Assembly (NCBI GenBank): GCA_031267205.1
Contig: JAIRZN010000132.1
Location: 1 to 27,336, forward strand
DNA from: Tannerellaceae bacterium
Lineage (GTDB): Bacteria; Bacteroidota; Bacteroidia; Bacteroidales; Tannerellaceae
Direction: 5' to 3'
DNA: 27,336 bases
Part shown: positions 15,004 to 24,419 of the stretch, piece after piece
Numbering within the stretch: the stretch's first letter is position 1
How the letters are laid out: every line of letters begins with the position of its first letter
The notes under the pieces: model-generated
What the model was told of the DNA's origin: nothing
The model's database searches: none
What the model saw: only the letters and a program-made list of their open reading frames with translations
Made by a program: the position numbers and the translations under genes

Positions 15004-15070
15004 GTCTCAACCTTTACGCCGCACCGCGTGGAGGGTTTTTTATTCAGACAAAATATTATCCTTAAAAGGT

Positions 15071-18000
15071 ATGCGAACATATAAGCTTTTCAACAACGTA
15101 TTAGGATGGATCACATTCTTAGTGGCGTCTACGGTTTACTTATTGACCATAGAGCCTTCGGGCAGTTTCTGGGACTGCGGCGAATTTGTCTCTTCAGCGT
15201 ATAAACTCGAAGTGGGGCATCCTCCGGGAGCGCCTTTCTTTATGCTTACGGCTAACCTGTTTACGCAGTTGGCGTCAAGCGTCGACGGCATAGCCCGGAC
15301 GGTTAATTCCATGTCCGCGCTTTTCAGCGGGCTCACCATATTGTTCCTTTTCTGGACGATTACGCACCTGGCGCGTAAGATTGTCGTTCCCGCGAAGGGT
15401 GCGGAAGTAATGAGCGTTGCGCAGACAGTAACCATACTCGGTAGCGGCCTGGTGGGCGCCCTGGCTTATACTTTCAGCGATACGTTTTGGTTTAGCGCCG
15501 TCGAGGGCGAAGTTTACGCCTATTCATCCCTGTTTACGGCCCTCGTGTTCTGGCTTATCCTCAAATGGGAAGACGCAGCCGACCGGCCGCACGCCGACCG
15601 CTGGATTGTTCTCATCGCCTACCTGATGGGGCTTAGTATAGGCGTACACTTGCTGAACCTCCTTTGCATCCCCGCCATCGTGCTTGTTTATTATTACAAG
15701 AAGTTCAAAAACCCCAGCATGAAGGGGACGCTTGTCGCGATAGGCATCTCGTTCGTAATTATAGCCGTCATGATGTTCGGCGTAGTTCAAGGGCTTGTCG
15801 AGGTATGCGGGCTTTTCGAACTCCTGCTCGTCAACGTCCTGGGGATGCCGTACAATTCAGGCATCTTCGCGTACATTATTATATTCGGCGCGACACTGTC
15901 GTGGTCGGTCTATGAAACCATGCGCGAGCATGTGCGGGAAAAACAGATGAAGATAGCCTTCATCCTCTCCATCACGCTAATGGGCATACCCTTCATCGGC
16001 AGCGGATACTGGCTGGGCGCCCTGCTGATTGCCGCCCTGGCTGTTTTTATGTTCACGGTGAAGAAAACGAACGTCAAGCTGCTTAACACCATCCTCATAT
16101 CCATGCTCGTGATCGTCGTTGGCTATTCGTCTTACGCTTTGATAATAATACGCTCGTCGGCAGGCACTCCTATGGATCAAAACTCGCCAAGGGATATATT
16201 CACCCTCTCCTCCTACCTTGCGCGCGAGCAATACGGGGAAGTCCCGCTCATTTACGGACAGACTTACGCCTCAGAGATAAAATACAACCGCGAAGGCTCA
16301 ATGTGCATTCCTGCATACAGCGAAGGCAAGCCTACGTGGAGCCGCGTAATCAAAACATCGGAAGGGGAAAAGGACCGCTACTACGTGTCCTACTACGCAC
16401 AGACCGCCCAGATGGAAGGCTCGCTCAATATGATCTTCCCGCGCATGCACAGCAAGCAGCCAAGGCATATCACGGCCTATAAGGAGTGGGCCGCCATAAA
16501 GGGAACGCCTGTCAAATACGACCGCTGCGGGGAGAACGTCACGGTGATGAAGCCTACATTTGCCGAGAACCTGCGCTTCTTTTTCAGCTACCAACTAAAC
16601 TTTATGTACTGGCGATACTTCATGTGGAACTTCTCCGGTAGGCAGAACGATGTCCAGAGCTCAGGCGAGGCCCTGAACGGAAACTGGATAAGCGGCATCC
16701 CGTTTTTTGACGAGCCAAGAGTCGGGCCGAGCGATATACTTCCTCACGACGTCTCCGACAACAAAGGCCACAATGTTTACTACATGCTCCCGCTCCTGCT
16801 CGGCATCATAGGCCTGCTCTACCAGGCTTATTCGGGCAAAAAGGGAATTGAAGGCTTCTGGATTACATTCTGCCTCTTCTTTATGACGGGGATAGCTATC
16901 GTGCTTTATTTGAACCAAACGCCCGAACAACCGCGCGAGCGCGATTACGCCTATGCCGGCTCGTTCTACGCATTCTGCATATGGATAGGATTCGGGGTTG
17001 CGGGAATAGGGCGGATGCTTGAAAAGTACCTCAAGGCGCCCTCCACCTTAGCCGCCGCCGTCTCCACGATAGCCTGCGTCCTTATTCCTGTGCAGATGGC
17101 CGGACAAAACTGGGACGACCACGACCGCTCCGACCGCTATACAGCCCGCGACTTCGGGCAGAACTATCTGGAATCATGCGAGCCCAACGCGATTATATTC
17201 ACAAACGGCGACAACGATACCTTCCCCCTATGGTACGCCCAAGAAGTAGAAGGCATACGCACGGATGTTCGCGTGTGCAACACCAGCTATCTTCAAGCCG
17301 ATTGGTATATCGACCAGATGAAACGCCAGGCCTACGAATCAGAGCCGCTACCTATATCCTGGGAGCGCAAAGATTATATAGCCGGCACTCGCGACATGGC
17401 CCTCGTTGTCGATGCCACGCAACAGCCGATCGACCTTAATGTGGCCCTCGATTTTGTCCGTTCCGACGACCCAAGGTATAAGAAACTGCCCGGATACAGC
17501 CAGGAGGTCGACTATATCCCGTCCAAGACGCTCACGTATAAAGTCGACTCCGCCGCAGCCGTCGCCTCAGGCACGGTAAGCCCCAAGTACCTGCCGCATC
17601 TGCTGAAGGAGATGACAATCGACCTGAGCAACAAGAACCTGCTCGGCAAGCAGGAGCTGATAATCCTCGACATGCTCAGGAGCAATAATTGGCAACGCCC
17701 GATATACTACGCCACAACAGTAGGCGCCGAGCAGTACGTAAACCTCGACGGCTTCTTCCAGCAAACAGGGATGACGTTCCAGATCGTACCCATGAACGCG
17801 AAAAATTCGCCCTTCGCCGTCAACTCCGAAAAGATGTACGAAAATGTGATGAACAAGTTCAAATGGGGCAATGTCGACAAGCCCGGCGTCTATTTGGACG
17901 AGACCATAATGCGCATGTGCCGCGCTTACCGTCTGAACGTCTTCGGCCCCCTTGCACGGACGCTAATCAGCGAAGGCGAGAACGAAAAGGCGCTTCGGGT

Positions 18001-18334
18001 GCTCGACAAAGCTATGGAAGTCCTTCCTGAGGAAAACATACCGCTTGATTACAGCGTCATCTTCATCGCCGAGTATTATTATACGCTGGGCGAAAAGGAA
18101 AAGGCCGAAGCCCTTTACGACAAGATGGGGCAGATAGCCGTCGACAACATCCGCTGGTTTTCCCGCCTTAGCCCGCGGCTGCGCACGTCGATAATGTACC
18201 AGTTCGAGCAAAACATGGCCGTCCTTCAGGAAGTCCTCCGTCAGGGCGAGCAATATGACGCAGGATACGTCGGCAAGTACACGAATTTATTCGAGGAATT
18301 TTACAAAATGTTCTCCGGTATCACAAGAGACTGA
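15071..18334 (+). CDS. DUF2723 multi-pass membrane protein, putative protein O-mannosyltransferase-like
   Basis: This 1087-residue protein has the DUF2723 (TMEM260-like) domain at its N terminus: a first membrane span, then TIEPSGSFWDCGEFVSSAYK and LEVGHPPGAPFFM (about 26-60), the conserved acidic and GHPPG-type segment of the family, followed by about 10 more spans up to about residue 680. A soluble C-terminal part follows (ITNGDNDTFPLWYAQEVEGIR-type segment, then a TPR-like tail, EKALRVLDKAMEVLPEENIPLDYS). Vertebrate TMEM260 is a protein O-mannosyltransferase, and GT-C-like function is plausible for the bacterial members. The protein would act at the inner membrane on exported substrates. 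The stop lies one base before the deacetylase ATG. The family call is secure; the enzymatic role is inference. Confidence 0.88.
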   Translation: MRTYKLFNNVLGWITFLVASTVYLLTIEPSGSFWDCGEFVSSAYKLEVGHPPGAPFFMLTANLFTQLASSVDGIARTVNSMSALFSGLTILFLFWTITHLARKIVVPAKGAEVMSVAQTVTILGSGLVGALAYTFSDTFWFSAVEGEVYAYSSLFTALVFWLILKWEDAADRPHADRWIVLIAYLMGLSIGVHLLNLLCIPAIVLVYYYKKFKNPSMKGTLVAIGISFVIIAVMMFGVVQGLVEVCGLFELLLVNVLGMPYNSGIFAYIIIFGATLSWSVYETMREHVREKQMKIAFILSITLMGIPFIGSGYWLGALLIAALAVFMFTVKKTNVKLLNTILISMLVIVVGYSSYALIIIRSSAGTPMDQNSPRDIFTLSSYLAREQYGEVPLIYGQTYASEIKYNREGSMCIPAYSEGKPTWSRVIKTSEGEKDRYYVSYYAQTAQMEGSLNMIFPRMHSKQPRHITAYKEWAAIKGTPVKYDRCGENVTVMKPTFAENLRFFFSYQLNFMYWRYFMWNFSGRQNDVQSSGEALNGNWISGIPFFDEPRVGPSDILPHDVSDNKGHNVYYMLPLLLGIIGLLYQAYSGKKGIEGFWITFCLFFMTGIAIVLYLNQTPEQPRERDYAYAGSFYAFCIWIGFGVAGIGRMLEKYLKAPSTLAAAVSTIACVLIPVQMAGQNWDDHDRSDRYTARDFGQNYLESCEPNAIIFTNGDNDTFPLWYAQEVEGIRTDVRVCNTSYLQADWYIDQMKRQAYESEPLPISWERKDYIAGTRDMALVVDATQQPIDLNVALDFVRSDDPRYKKLPGYSQEVDYIPSKTLTYKVDSAAAVASGTVSPKYLPHLLKEMTIDLSNKNLLGKQELIILDMLRSNNWQRPIYYATTVGAEQYVNLDGFFQQTGMTFQIVPMNAKNSPFAVNSEKMYENVMNKFKWGNVDKPGVYLDETIMRMCRAYRLNVFGPLARTLISEGENEKALRVLDKAMEVLPEENIPLDYSVIFIAEYYYTLGEKEKAEALYDKMGQIAVDNIRWFSRLSPRLRTSIMYQFEQNMAVLQEVLRQGEQYDAGYVGKYTNLFEEFYKMFSGITRD

Positions 18335-18335
18335 T

Positions 18336-18950
18336 ATGTTTATAGAACAACCGCCCTCGCTTTACAGGGCGCTATTTCCGGGAGCCGTTTGGAGGATGCC
18401 TGCAGAGGAACGATGCGTATATCTTACGTTCGACGACGGCCCTGTACCCGGAATCACCCCCTGGGTCCTGGACGCGCTCGACCGTTATAACGTAAAGGCC
18501 ACCTTCTTCTGCGTCGGCGACAATGTCATGAAACATCCCGCCATCTATCGCATGATTACAGACCGCGGACACCGGACAGGCAACCACACCCACAACCATA
18601 TACAGGGAATATATACGCAGACGGCAGATTATATAGACAACGTCCGCCGTGCCGGCGAATACATCGACAGCCCCCTCTTCCGCCCTCCGCACGGCCATTT
18701 GCGGTTCACGCAGGTGCGGAAGCTTGCGCAATTGTACAAGATAATAATGTGGGACGTCGTGACGCGCGATTACAGTCCGCGCATGAACCCCGTCGATGTC
18801 CTGAATGCCGTCAAGCGATACGTCCGCAACGGCTCCATCATCGTTTTCCACGATTCGCTCAAGGCCGAGCGCAACATGAAGGCCTCCCTCCTCCCATCCA
18901 TCGAGTGGCTGCTTGGCGAAGGTTACGTATTTAAGTTAATCGAAATATGA
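18336..18950 (+). CDS. Polysaccharide deacetylase (NodB homology domain)
   Basis: This is a metal-dependent carbohydrate esterase family 4 enzyme that removes N- or O-acetyl groups from glycans. I chose the ATG at 18336, one base after the upstream stop; the frame is open back to 18255 but that would overlap the DUF2723 gene. The 204-residue product contains all five motifs: TFDDGP (31-36), HTHNH metal ligands (84-88), RPPHG (116-120), IMWDVVTRDY, and IIVFHDS. There is no signal peptide, so it may act in the cytoplasm or at the membrane on a lipid-linked glycan. Its place between a putative glycosyltransferase and an exported peptidase hints at glycan processing, but the substrate is unknown. 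Confidence 0.92.
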   Translation: MFIEQPPSLYRALFPGAVWRMPAEERCVYLTFDDGPVPGITPWVLDALDRYNVKATFFCVGDNVMKHPAIYRMITDRGHRTGNHTHNHIQGIYTQTADYIDNVRRAGEYIDSPLFRPPHGHLRFTQVRKLAQLYKIIMWDVVTRDYSPRMNPVDVLNAVKRYVRNGSIIVFHDSLKAERNMKASLLPSIEWLLGEGYVFKLIEI

Positions 18951-20230
18951 GACATTATTTTTTCTTACATCTTATCCTGGCCCTGTTCACGGTGTTGCCG
19001 GGGTACGCAGGGGAACTTGGAGACAGGCTCGCCATGCTCCGGGACATCAGCCGGGTCGAAGAATTAGAATCAGAGCGCTACGCCGAAAAGTATGTCGCCC
19101 TCATCACCCAACCCTTAGACCACAACAACCCTGAGGCCGGCTCATTCGAGCAACGGGTAATCATCTGCCACGTTGGAGAAGACCGCCCGACCGTCGTCGT
19201 CACCGAAGGCTACGGCGGAGCCTACGCCCTGTCGCCGCGTTACCAGGACGAGCTGTCGAAGCTGTTTGATGCCAACGTCGTCTTCGTCGAACACCGTTAC
19301 TTCCTCCAATCGACGCCTCCCGGCGCAGGCTGGGAATACCTAACGGCTGCAAACTCTGCGGCCGACCTGCATCATGTCGTCACCACCTTCCGGGAACTTT
19401 ACTCCGGCAAATGGATAAGTACAGGCATCAGTAAAGGCGGGCAGACGACGCTCATCTACCGCGCCTTTTACCCCGACGACGTCGACCTGTCCGTTCCATA
19501 CGTCGCCCCGCTCTGCCGCGGCATCGAAGACGGACGCCACGAAGGCTTCCTGCGTCGCGTCGGAACAAAGGCCGAACGCCGCAAGGTAGAAACCTTCCAA
19601 AAAGAGATACTCAAACGCAAAACAGCTATGGTTCCACTCCTCGAGAACTTCTGCGCAGAGAAACAGATCACCTTCCGCATCCCGATTGCCGAAGTGTTGG
19701 ACTACTGCGTGCTGGAATACTCCTTTGCTTTCTGGCAATGGGGGACGCATGCGAGCGACATTCCTGCGACGGACGCCGGCGACAGGATGCTCTTCGACCA
19801 CCTTATGGACGTCTCCGGCCCCGATTACTTTTCCGAGAACCACTCGAACGGCCCCTTCTTCGTGCAGGCGGCTAAGGAACTCGGCTACTACGGATACGAT
19901 ACGCGCCCGTTCAAGGCCTCCCTTAGCATAACCGACGCCGCCGGCTACCTGCACAGGATTATGCTCCCCAACGATGCCGCCGGCATAACCTTCGACCCTG
20001 CCTTGTACAACGCCGTGTTCAACTTCCTGAAGGATAACGACCCGAAAATAATCTATATCTATGGTGAGCTTGATCCCTGGAGCGCAGCCCACGCACCGAT
20101 CTTCCGAGGGAAGAGCAACAGCCTGTTCTTCTTCCAACCACGCGGCAGCCATCGCGCACGCATCTCGAATATGCCCGAAAAGATGAAGGCGGAGATCGTA
20201 AATCAAATTACCGAATGGCTATCGCTGTGA
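18947..20230 (+). CDS. Exported S37-type serine aminopeptidase
   Basis: The 427-residue product matches the PS-10/peptidase S37 family (tripeptidyl aminopeptidase type). It has a signal peptide (about 1-21, ending PGYAG), then YVALITQPLDHNNPEAGSF, EGYGGAYALSP, VFVEHRYFLQSTP, the nucleophile in GISKGGQTT (Ser162), Asp376 in YGELDPWSAAH and His402 in PRGSHRARI. It likely trims peptides from N termini in the periplasm or outside. The start overlaps the deacetylase stop as ATGA, so it is the third gene of the operon. No good terminator is seen after the TGA. Confidence 0.9.
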   Translation: MRHYFFLHLILALFTVLPGYAGELGDRLAMLRDISRVEELESERYAEKYVALITQPLDHNNPEAGSFEQRVIICHVGEDRPTVVVTEGYGGAYALSPRYQDELSKLFDANVVFVEHRYFLQSTPPGAGWEYLTAANSAADLHHVVTTFRELYSGKWISTGISKGGQTTLIYRAFYPDDVDLSVPYVAPLCRGIEDGRHEGFLRRVGTKAERRKVETFQKEILKRKTAMVPLLENFCAEKQITFRIPIAEVLDYCVLEYSFAFWQWGTHASDIPATDAGDRMLFDHLMDVSGPDYFSENHSNGPFFVQAAKELGYYGYDTRPFKASLSITDAAGYLHRIMLPNDAAGITFDPALYNAVFNFLKDNDPKIIYIYGELDPWSAAHAPIFRGKSNSLFFFQPRGSHRARISNMPEKMKAEIVNQITEWLSL

Positions 20231-20320
20231 CAAGCCGGGGAAAAGCGACGGCCTGCGCCCACAACTTTTGCTTCTGATCTCATTTCTTACCCACATATAG
20301 GTATCGTCGTTCCGGAAAAT

Positions 20321-20343
20321 AGCAAGTAATGGTTATTGCTTGC
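20321..20343 (+). promoter_or_regulatory. Dyad overlapping the -33 region, candidate operator
   Basis: AGCAAGTAAT-GGTT-ATTGCTTGC has two 9-nt half-sites that match at 8 of 9 positions. It covers the TTG (20336-20338) that would serve as the -33 element of the downstream promoter, so a dimeric repressor bound here would block transcription. It does not match the classical Fur box exactly. The regulator is unknown. Confidence 0.45.
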
Positions 20344-20366
20344 CAAGGGCGGCCCGGCTACATTTG
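20336..20366 (+). promoter_or_regulatory. Promoter of the porin-imelysin-cytochrome cluster
   Basis: TTG (20336-20338), a 20-nt gap and TACATTTG (20359-20366) form a good Bacteroidetes promoter. It lies 27 nt upstream of the chosen ATG at 20394 and argues against the longer open frame that begins at 20340. Confidence 0.65.
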
Positions 20367-20393
20367 CAACCCATGTTTTTAAATTTTATTCGC

Positions 20394-21719
20394 ATGAGAA
20401 AAATCTTTATTTTCTTTTCTTTTTGTGGGTTGTTGTTTGTGTGGATGAGTGTTGCGGCGCAGTCTTCTGCCGGAATGGGCGGATATGTTGATGCTAACCT
20501 TGCAAGGGGCGATAGCGCCGGGAGAGTTGTTACCGATTGGGATGGTTACGAAAAGTATCGCATAGGTAGTTACGGCGAAATGTTGTTCAACCGTATGAAT
20601 TACGGCCCCAACCGTTATAAGTCCCCTGACGGCGCGCCTCGTGACAGCCGTTCTTACATTACCATTCCTCGTACGGTGTTTGCAGGCGACTATAAATTTC
20701 GCGACGATATTATTCTTTCCACCGAAATCGAGTTTGAATACGGGGGCGCAGGGGCAGCAATGGAATACGAGTATACCGAGGCGGGAGAATACGAAGGTTT
20801 CGAAGTGGAAAAGGCCGGGGAAGTGGCCTTAGAGCAATTTCATATCACCAAACGTTTCTTCCCGTGGCTTAATGTACGTGTCGGACATTTTATCGTGCCC
20901 GTAGGAATAACCAACGCCCATCACGAGCCCGTCTTTTTCTTCGGCACAAGTCGGCCGGAGGGCGAAAGGGCATTGCTGCCTTCCACGTGGCACGAAACAG
21001 GGATTTCCGTACTCGGCTACCTGCGCGGGTTTAAGTACGAAGTGATGCTGGTGAACGGTCTAAGTCCAAACGGCTTTTCTACCGAAAACTGGGTTGGCAG
21101 CGGCAAGCAAGGCATCCTCGAAGATGTGGTGACGACACATCCTGCCGTTGCGGCGCGGGTGGAATATTCGGGGGTAAAGAATCTGAGGCTCGGACTGTCG
21201 GGCTATTACGGTAATACGACGAAAAATACTACCAAACCTGCTTACGCCGGTCTTAAGGGCGCCGTTTCCATCTTTTCCGCCGACGCGCAATATAACAGCA
21301 AGGATTTCACGATGAGGGCGAATATAATTTACGGCGACCTGACCGATTCCAAAGCTATATCGGAGGAAAACAGGCGGCTTTTCCGCTCTACTTTCGGAGC
21401 AACCACTGTCGCAAAAAATGCAATGACTTACGCCGTGGAGGCGGGCTACAATATTTTTTCGTTCTTAAGTACGAAAACAAAACTCTATCCCTTTGTCCGG
21501 TATGAGTACTACAATACGGCGCAAAGCGTGGAAGAGGGCGTGAAGGAGTTCCCTCGCTTTAAAAGAGACCTGACTATCTTCGGGTTTAACTATTTCCTAT
21601 TGCCGAACCTGACGCTGAAAGCCGATTATGCCATTCGCCGGATTGACAACGGGAACTACAACTCCGAGCATACCTTCAGCTTAGGCGTCGCGTATACGAC
21701 ATGGTTTTTCAGCAAATGA
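20394..21719 (+). CDS. Outer-membrane porin-like beta-barrel protein
   Basis: The 441-residue product starts at the ATG 20394 (MRKIFIFFSFCGLLFVWMS), because the upstream promoter rules out the 20340 start. A signal peptide ending VAAQ is followed by a region rich in alternating strands: YRIGSYGEMLFNRMNYG, FEFEYGGAGAAMEYEYTE-type acidic strands, VRVGHFIVPVGITN, VMLVNGL, and a C-terminal strand ending YTTWFFSK. The VRVGHFIVPVG and YEVMLVNGLSP parts resemble OprO/OprP-type (PF07396) porins. It is the first gene of the cluster and would provide diffusion or uptake across the outer membrane. The substrate is unknown. Confidence 0.75.
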   Translation: MRKIFIFFSFCGLLFVWMSVAAQSSAGMGGYVDANLARGDSAGRVVTDWDGYEKYRIGSYGEMLFNRMNYGPNRYKSPDGAPRDSRSYITIPRTVFAGDYKFRDDIILSTEIEFEYGGAGAAMEYEYTEAGEYEGFEVEKAGEVALEQFHITKRFFPWLNVRVGHFIVPVGITNAHHEPVFFFGTSRPEGERALLPSTWHETGISVLGYLRGFKYEVMLVNGLSPNGFSTENWVGSGKQGILEDVVTTHPAVAARVEYSGVKNLRLGLSGYYGNTTKNTTKPAYAGLKGAVSIFSADAQYNSKDFTMRANIIYGDLTDSKAISEENRRLFRSTFGATTVAKNAMTYAVEAGYNIFSFLSTKTKLYPFVRYEYYNTAQSVEEGVKEFPRFKRDLTIFGFNYFLLPNLTLKADYAIRRIDNGNYNSEHTFSLGVAYTTWFFSK

Positions 21720-21758
21720 TAATATATATATAATGAGAATAACTAATTTTGGAATAAA

Positions 21759-22970
21759 ATGAAAGCAAACAAATTTTCTGTGTATTCCCTGGCTCTCGTC
21801 TTGACGGTAGGGATGGTTGTATTTTCGTGTGGCAAAGACAACGAAGGCGTCGATGAGGACAAACCCGACCCGCAGGCTGGGTTCGATGAACAAATCGAGG
21901 CCCTGGCGCTTTCTGCAAAGTGGAACAACTACCTTGAGGCTACGGCCGAAGAACTCTACGAAGATTGCGTTAAACTCTATGCCGCATGGGCGGGGCCGAA
22001 CGCACTTAATGATGAGGAGGCCGGAATTGTTGGCGGAGCTGGCTTCTACGCTCAGTTGCAGGCTCCCGACGGCTATGCCGCCTTAGTTAAAAACCCTGAC
22101 GAGTCGGAATTCGGCAGCGCAACGGCCGCCATCGAAGGTACAATCGTACAAGGCTCTATTGATATAGCCGGCGAAGTGGGCGAGCAAAAAATCGGCGGTC
22201 CCAACGCATTAGCTAAGGGTGGCAACAACGCACAGGCCGTGCTCGAAGTAGAATCATGGTACAGCTTCAACTCGCTCGACGATTACGGCAATAATATTAT
22301 CAGTATCCGCAACTCATACTTCGGCGGAATCAATGCCGTTTCTGCACAGGGCAGTAGCCTCGCGGCTTTTGTGGCAAACAATGACGCCGACCTTGACGCT
22401 CGTTTGCAGGGGGCTATCTCCAATGCGTTGAACGCTATCGGTACAATGGACAAGCCTTTCCGTAACAACTTGACGGGCGCGAAGGTTGACGCGGCCATAG
22501 CTGCTTGCTCCGACTTGGCGGAAATCTTTGAGGCGGAACTTATTCCTTTTGTGCAGGGTCACGACGACGAAGATCTCTACGCCGTTATTCTCCAAAAGTA
22601 TGCCGACGAGATCGTGGTGCCTACCTATTGCGATATGAAGGACAAGGCGAAGGCTTTGCGCGATGCCGTCCGTGCGTTTACCTCCTCGTCAAGCCAGAAT
22701 AACATGAACGCGGCTTGCGACGCTTGGCGCGCTACCCGTATACCTTGGGAACAAAGCGAATCCTTCCTCTACGGCCCTGCCGACGTGCTTAGCCTGGATC
22801 CTTCCCTCGATAGCTGGCCTTTGGACCAGAGCGATATTTTGACTATACTAAAAGACAATAATCAGTCGGTAAACGATATTAGGAACGAAATCAATGACGA
22901 GGCGGTGCGCGGTTTTCATACGATCGAGCTGCTGCTGTTCCAGGACGGGAAACCGCGTGTAGTTAAATGA
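21759..22970 (+). CDS. Imelysin-family (M75) lipoprotein
   Basis: Imelysins are helical envelope proteins, usually linked to iron and often iron-regulated; no peptidase activity is firmly established. The 403-residue product has a lipoprotein signal with C24 in VVFSC, followed by GKDNEGVDEDKPD, an acidic stretch like the lipoprotein export signal of Bacteroidetes surface lipoproteins. The C-terminal half shows the family signatures ATRIPWEQSESFLYGP and GFHTIE (385-390), which is the GxHxxE motif. The middle (residues about 60-330) is helical, with some alanine-rich regions. It starts 39 bp after the porin and ends 6 bp before the di-heme oxidoreductase. Confidence 0.9.
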   Translation: MKANKFSVYSLALVLTVGMVVFSCGKDNEGVDEDKPDPQAGFDEQIEALALSAKWNNYLEATAEELYEDCVKLYAAWAGPNALNDEEAGIVGGAGFYAQLQAPDGYAALVKNPDESEFGSATAAIEGTIVQGSIDIAGEVGEQKIGGPNALAKGGNNAQAVLEVESWYSFNSLDDYGNNIISIRNSYFGGINAVSAQGSSLAAFVANNDADLDARLQGAISNALNAIGTMDKPFRNNLTGAKVDAAIAACSDLAEIFEAELIPFVQGHDDEDLYAVILQKYADEIVVPTYCDMKDKAKALRDAVRAFTSSSSQNNMNAACDAWRATRIPWEQSESFLYGPADVLSLDPSLDSWPLDQSDILTILKDNNQSVNDIRNEINDEAVRGFHTIELLLFQDGKPRVVK

Positions 22971-22976
22971 TCCTAT

Positions 22977-24374
22977 ATGGTTGGGAAAAAGAAACATATC
23001 CTGTGGAATGCCGTGACGCTCGTATGCGTCACGGCATTTTGTGCGTGTAATGAAGAGGAGATTCTTTCCGCGCCTCTGCCGGCTGATGCCTTGACCTCGG
23101 CGGGCACGGCGACGGTCTACAACATCGGGAAGTCGGCCTACGACACGCCGGCGCCTTGGGTTACGGGAGATCTTCTACGCCGTTTCTATGCGGGAGACTT
23201 GCTTTATGATCGCAACCGTGGGACGGAGGGCGGCAAGGGGCCGCTGTATGCGGGCTCGTCGTGCGGTAGCTGTCATAGCAATGCCGGACGTACGCTGCCT
23301 TCGATGTACACGGCCGACAGCGGTAGCGGGACGATAGGCTTCTCTTCGCAATTGGTTTATATCACAAAACAAAACGGCAGCTTCTTCCGCAACTACGGCA
23401 GGGTGCTCCATGACCAGGTTATCAAGGGGGAAAAGGCGGAGGGCAAACTCAGGGCTTGGTTTACCGAAGAATCGCGCTCCTTCGCCGACGGCGAAAAATA
23501 CAGCCTCCAAACGCCTCACTACGAGATCGCCGAATGGTATGCCGACAGCATCGCCGCCGAGGATCTGATTATCGACGTGCATATCCCCTTACGGCACGTT
23601 GGTATGGGGCAAATTATGGCGCTCGACCACGACGAGCTGCGCCGCTTGGCTGCACAAAGCAATTATCCCGAATACGGCATTTCGGGAAGGCTTAGCTTAA
23701 TCGCGGAACGTAACCGTAGCTACGTCGGAACGGGCGGCAATAAGGCGCACCACGCCGACCTCACGGTGGAGCTCGGCTTCTCGTCGGACTTGGGCGTCAC
23801 CAACGACCGCTATCCGCTCGAAGTCAGCGAAGGTCAATCGCAGAATATCGGTTACAGCCACTACGGCATACAGATCACCACGCGCGAGATGGAGGATGTC
23901 GACCTTTATATGAGCTGCCTCGGCGTGCCTGCGAGGCGTAACGTTAATAACCCTGCCGTAAAACGCGGCGAGGAGAACTTCTTCCGCGCGCAATGCCACC
24001 TCTGCCACACTCCCACGCTGCACACGCGCCAGGAAGCGCCGGTATTGCTCAACGGGACGCGGCTGCCGTGGATTGCGGGCCAAACTATTCATCCGTACAG
24101 CGACTTCCTTTTGCACGACATGGGAAAGGGCCTCGACAACCATGTACGCACAGGCTCCGCCTTCAGCTACGAGTGGAGGACGACGCCGCTATGGGGCGCG
24201 GGCTTGCAGCAGACGGTTAACAGCCACACGCGCTTCCTCCACGACGGGCGCGCGCGTAACTTCCTCGAAGCTATCATGTGGCACGACGGCGAGGGCGCTG
24301 TCTCGCGCGAACTTTTCGGCCGCATGACCAAACAGGAAAGGGATGACTTGATTGCTTTCCTGAACAGCCTATAA
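22977..24374 (+). CDS. Di-heme c-type oxidoreductase lipoprotein (DHOR, DUF1111 family)
   Basis: The 465-residue product has a lipoprotein-like signal (C24 in AFCAC, then NEEE) and two covalent heme motifs: CGSCH at 96-100 and CHLCH at 340-344. It matches the DHOR/thiol-oxidoreductase-like family, which is related to di-heme peroxidases, through EGGKGPLYAGSSCGSCHSN, the LYMSCLGVPARRNVNNPAVKRGEENF segment and TPLWGAGL...TRFLHDGRARNFLEAIMWHDGEG. DUF1111 proteins are found beside imelysins in several phyla. It would need the cytochrome c maturation machinery on the periplasmic side. The electron partner is unknown. Confidence 0.92.
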   Translation: MVGKKKHILWNAVTLVCVTAFCACNEEEILSAPLPADALTSAGTATVYNIGKSAYDTPAPWVTGDLLRRFYAGDLLYDRNRGTEGGKGPLYAGSSCGSCHSNAGRTLPSMYTADSGSGTIGFSSQLVYITKQNGSFFRNYGRVLHDQVIKGEKAEGKLRAWFTEESRSFADGEKYSLQTPHYEIAEWYADSIAAEDLIIDVHIPLRHVGMGQIMALDHDELRRLAAQSNYPEYGISGRLSLIAERNRSYVGTGGNKAHHADLTVELGFSSDLGVTNDRYPLEVSEGQSQNIGYSHYGIQITTREMEDVDLYMSCLGVPARRNVNNPAVKRGEENFFRAQCHLCHTPTLHTRQEAPVLLNGTRLPWIAGQTIHPYSDFLLHDMGKGLDNHVRTGSAFSYEWRTTPLWGAGLQQTVNSHTRFLHDGRARNFLEAIMWHDGEGAVSRELFGRMTKQERDDLIAFLNSL

Positions 24375-24419
24375 CCCCGTTTACAAGAAGATAAATAAAA
24401 AAATAATCATCATACGGAA

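Noticed and set aside
18255..18335. Upstream extension of the deacetylase
   Set aside because: It would overlap the DUF2723 gene by 80 bp and has no family match; the ATG at 18336 directly follows the upstream stop.
19340..20206. 288-codon antisense open frame over the S37 peptidase gene
   Set aside because: It is a shadow of the GC-rich codon use of the real gene, which has clear catalytic motifs. The same applies to the antisense frames at 4282-5022 and 2586-3257.
20340..20393. Longer N terminus for the first porin of the cluster
   Set aside because: The promoter -7 element lies inside it, and the signal peptide begins properly at the ATG at 20394.
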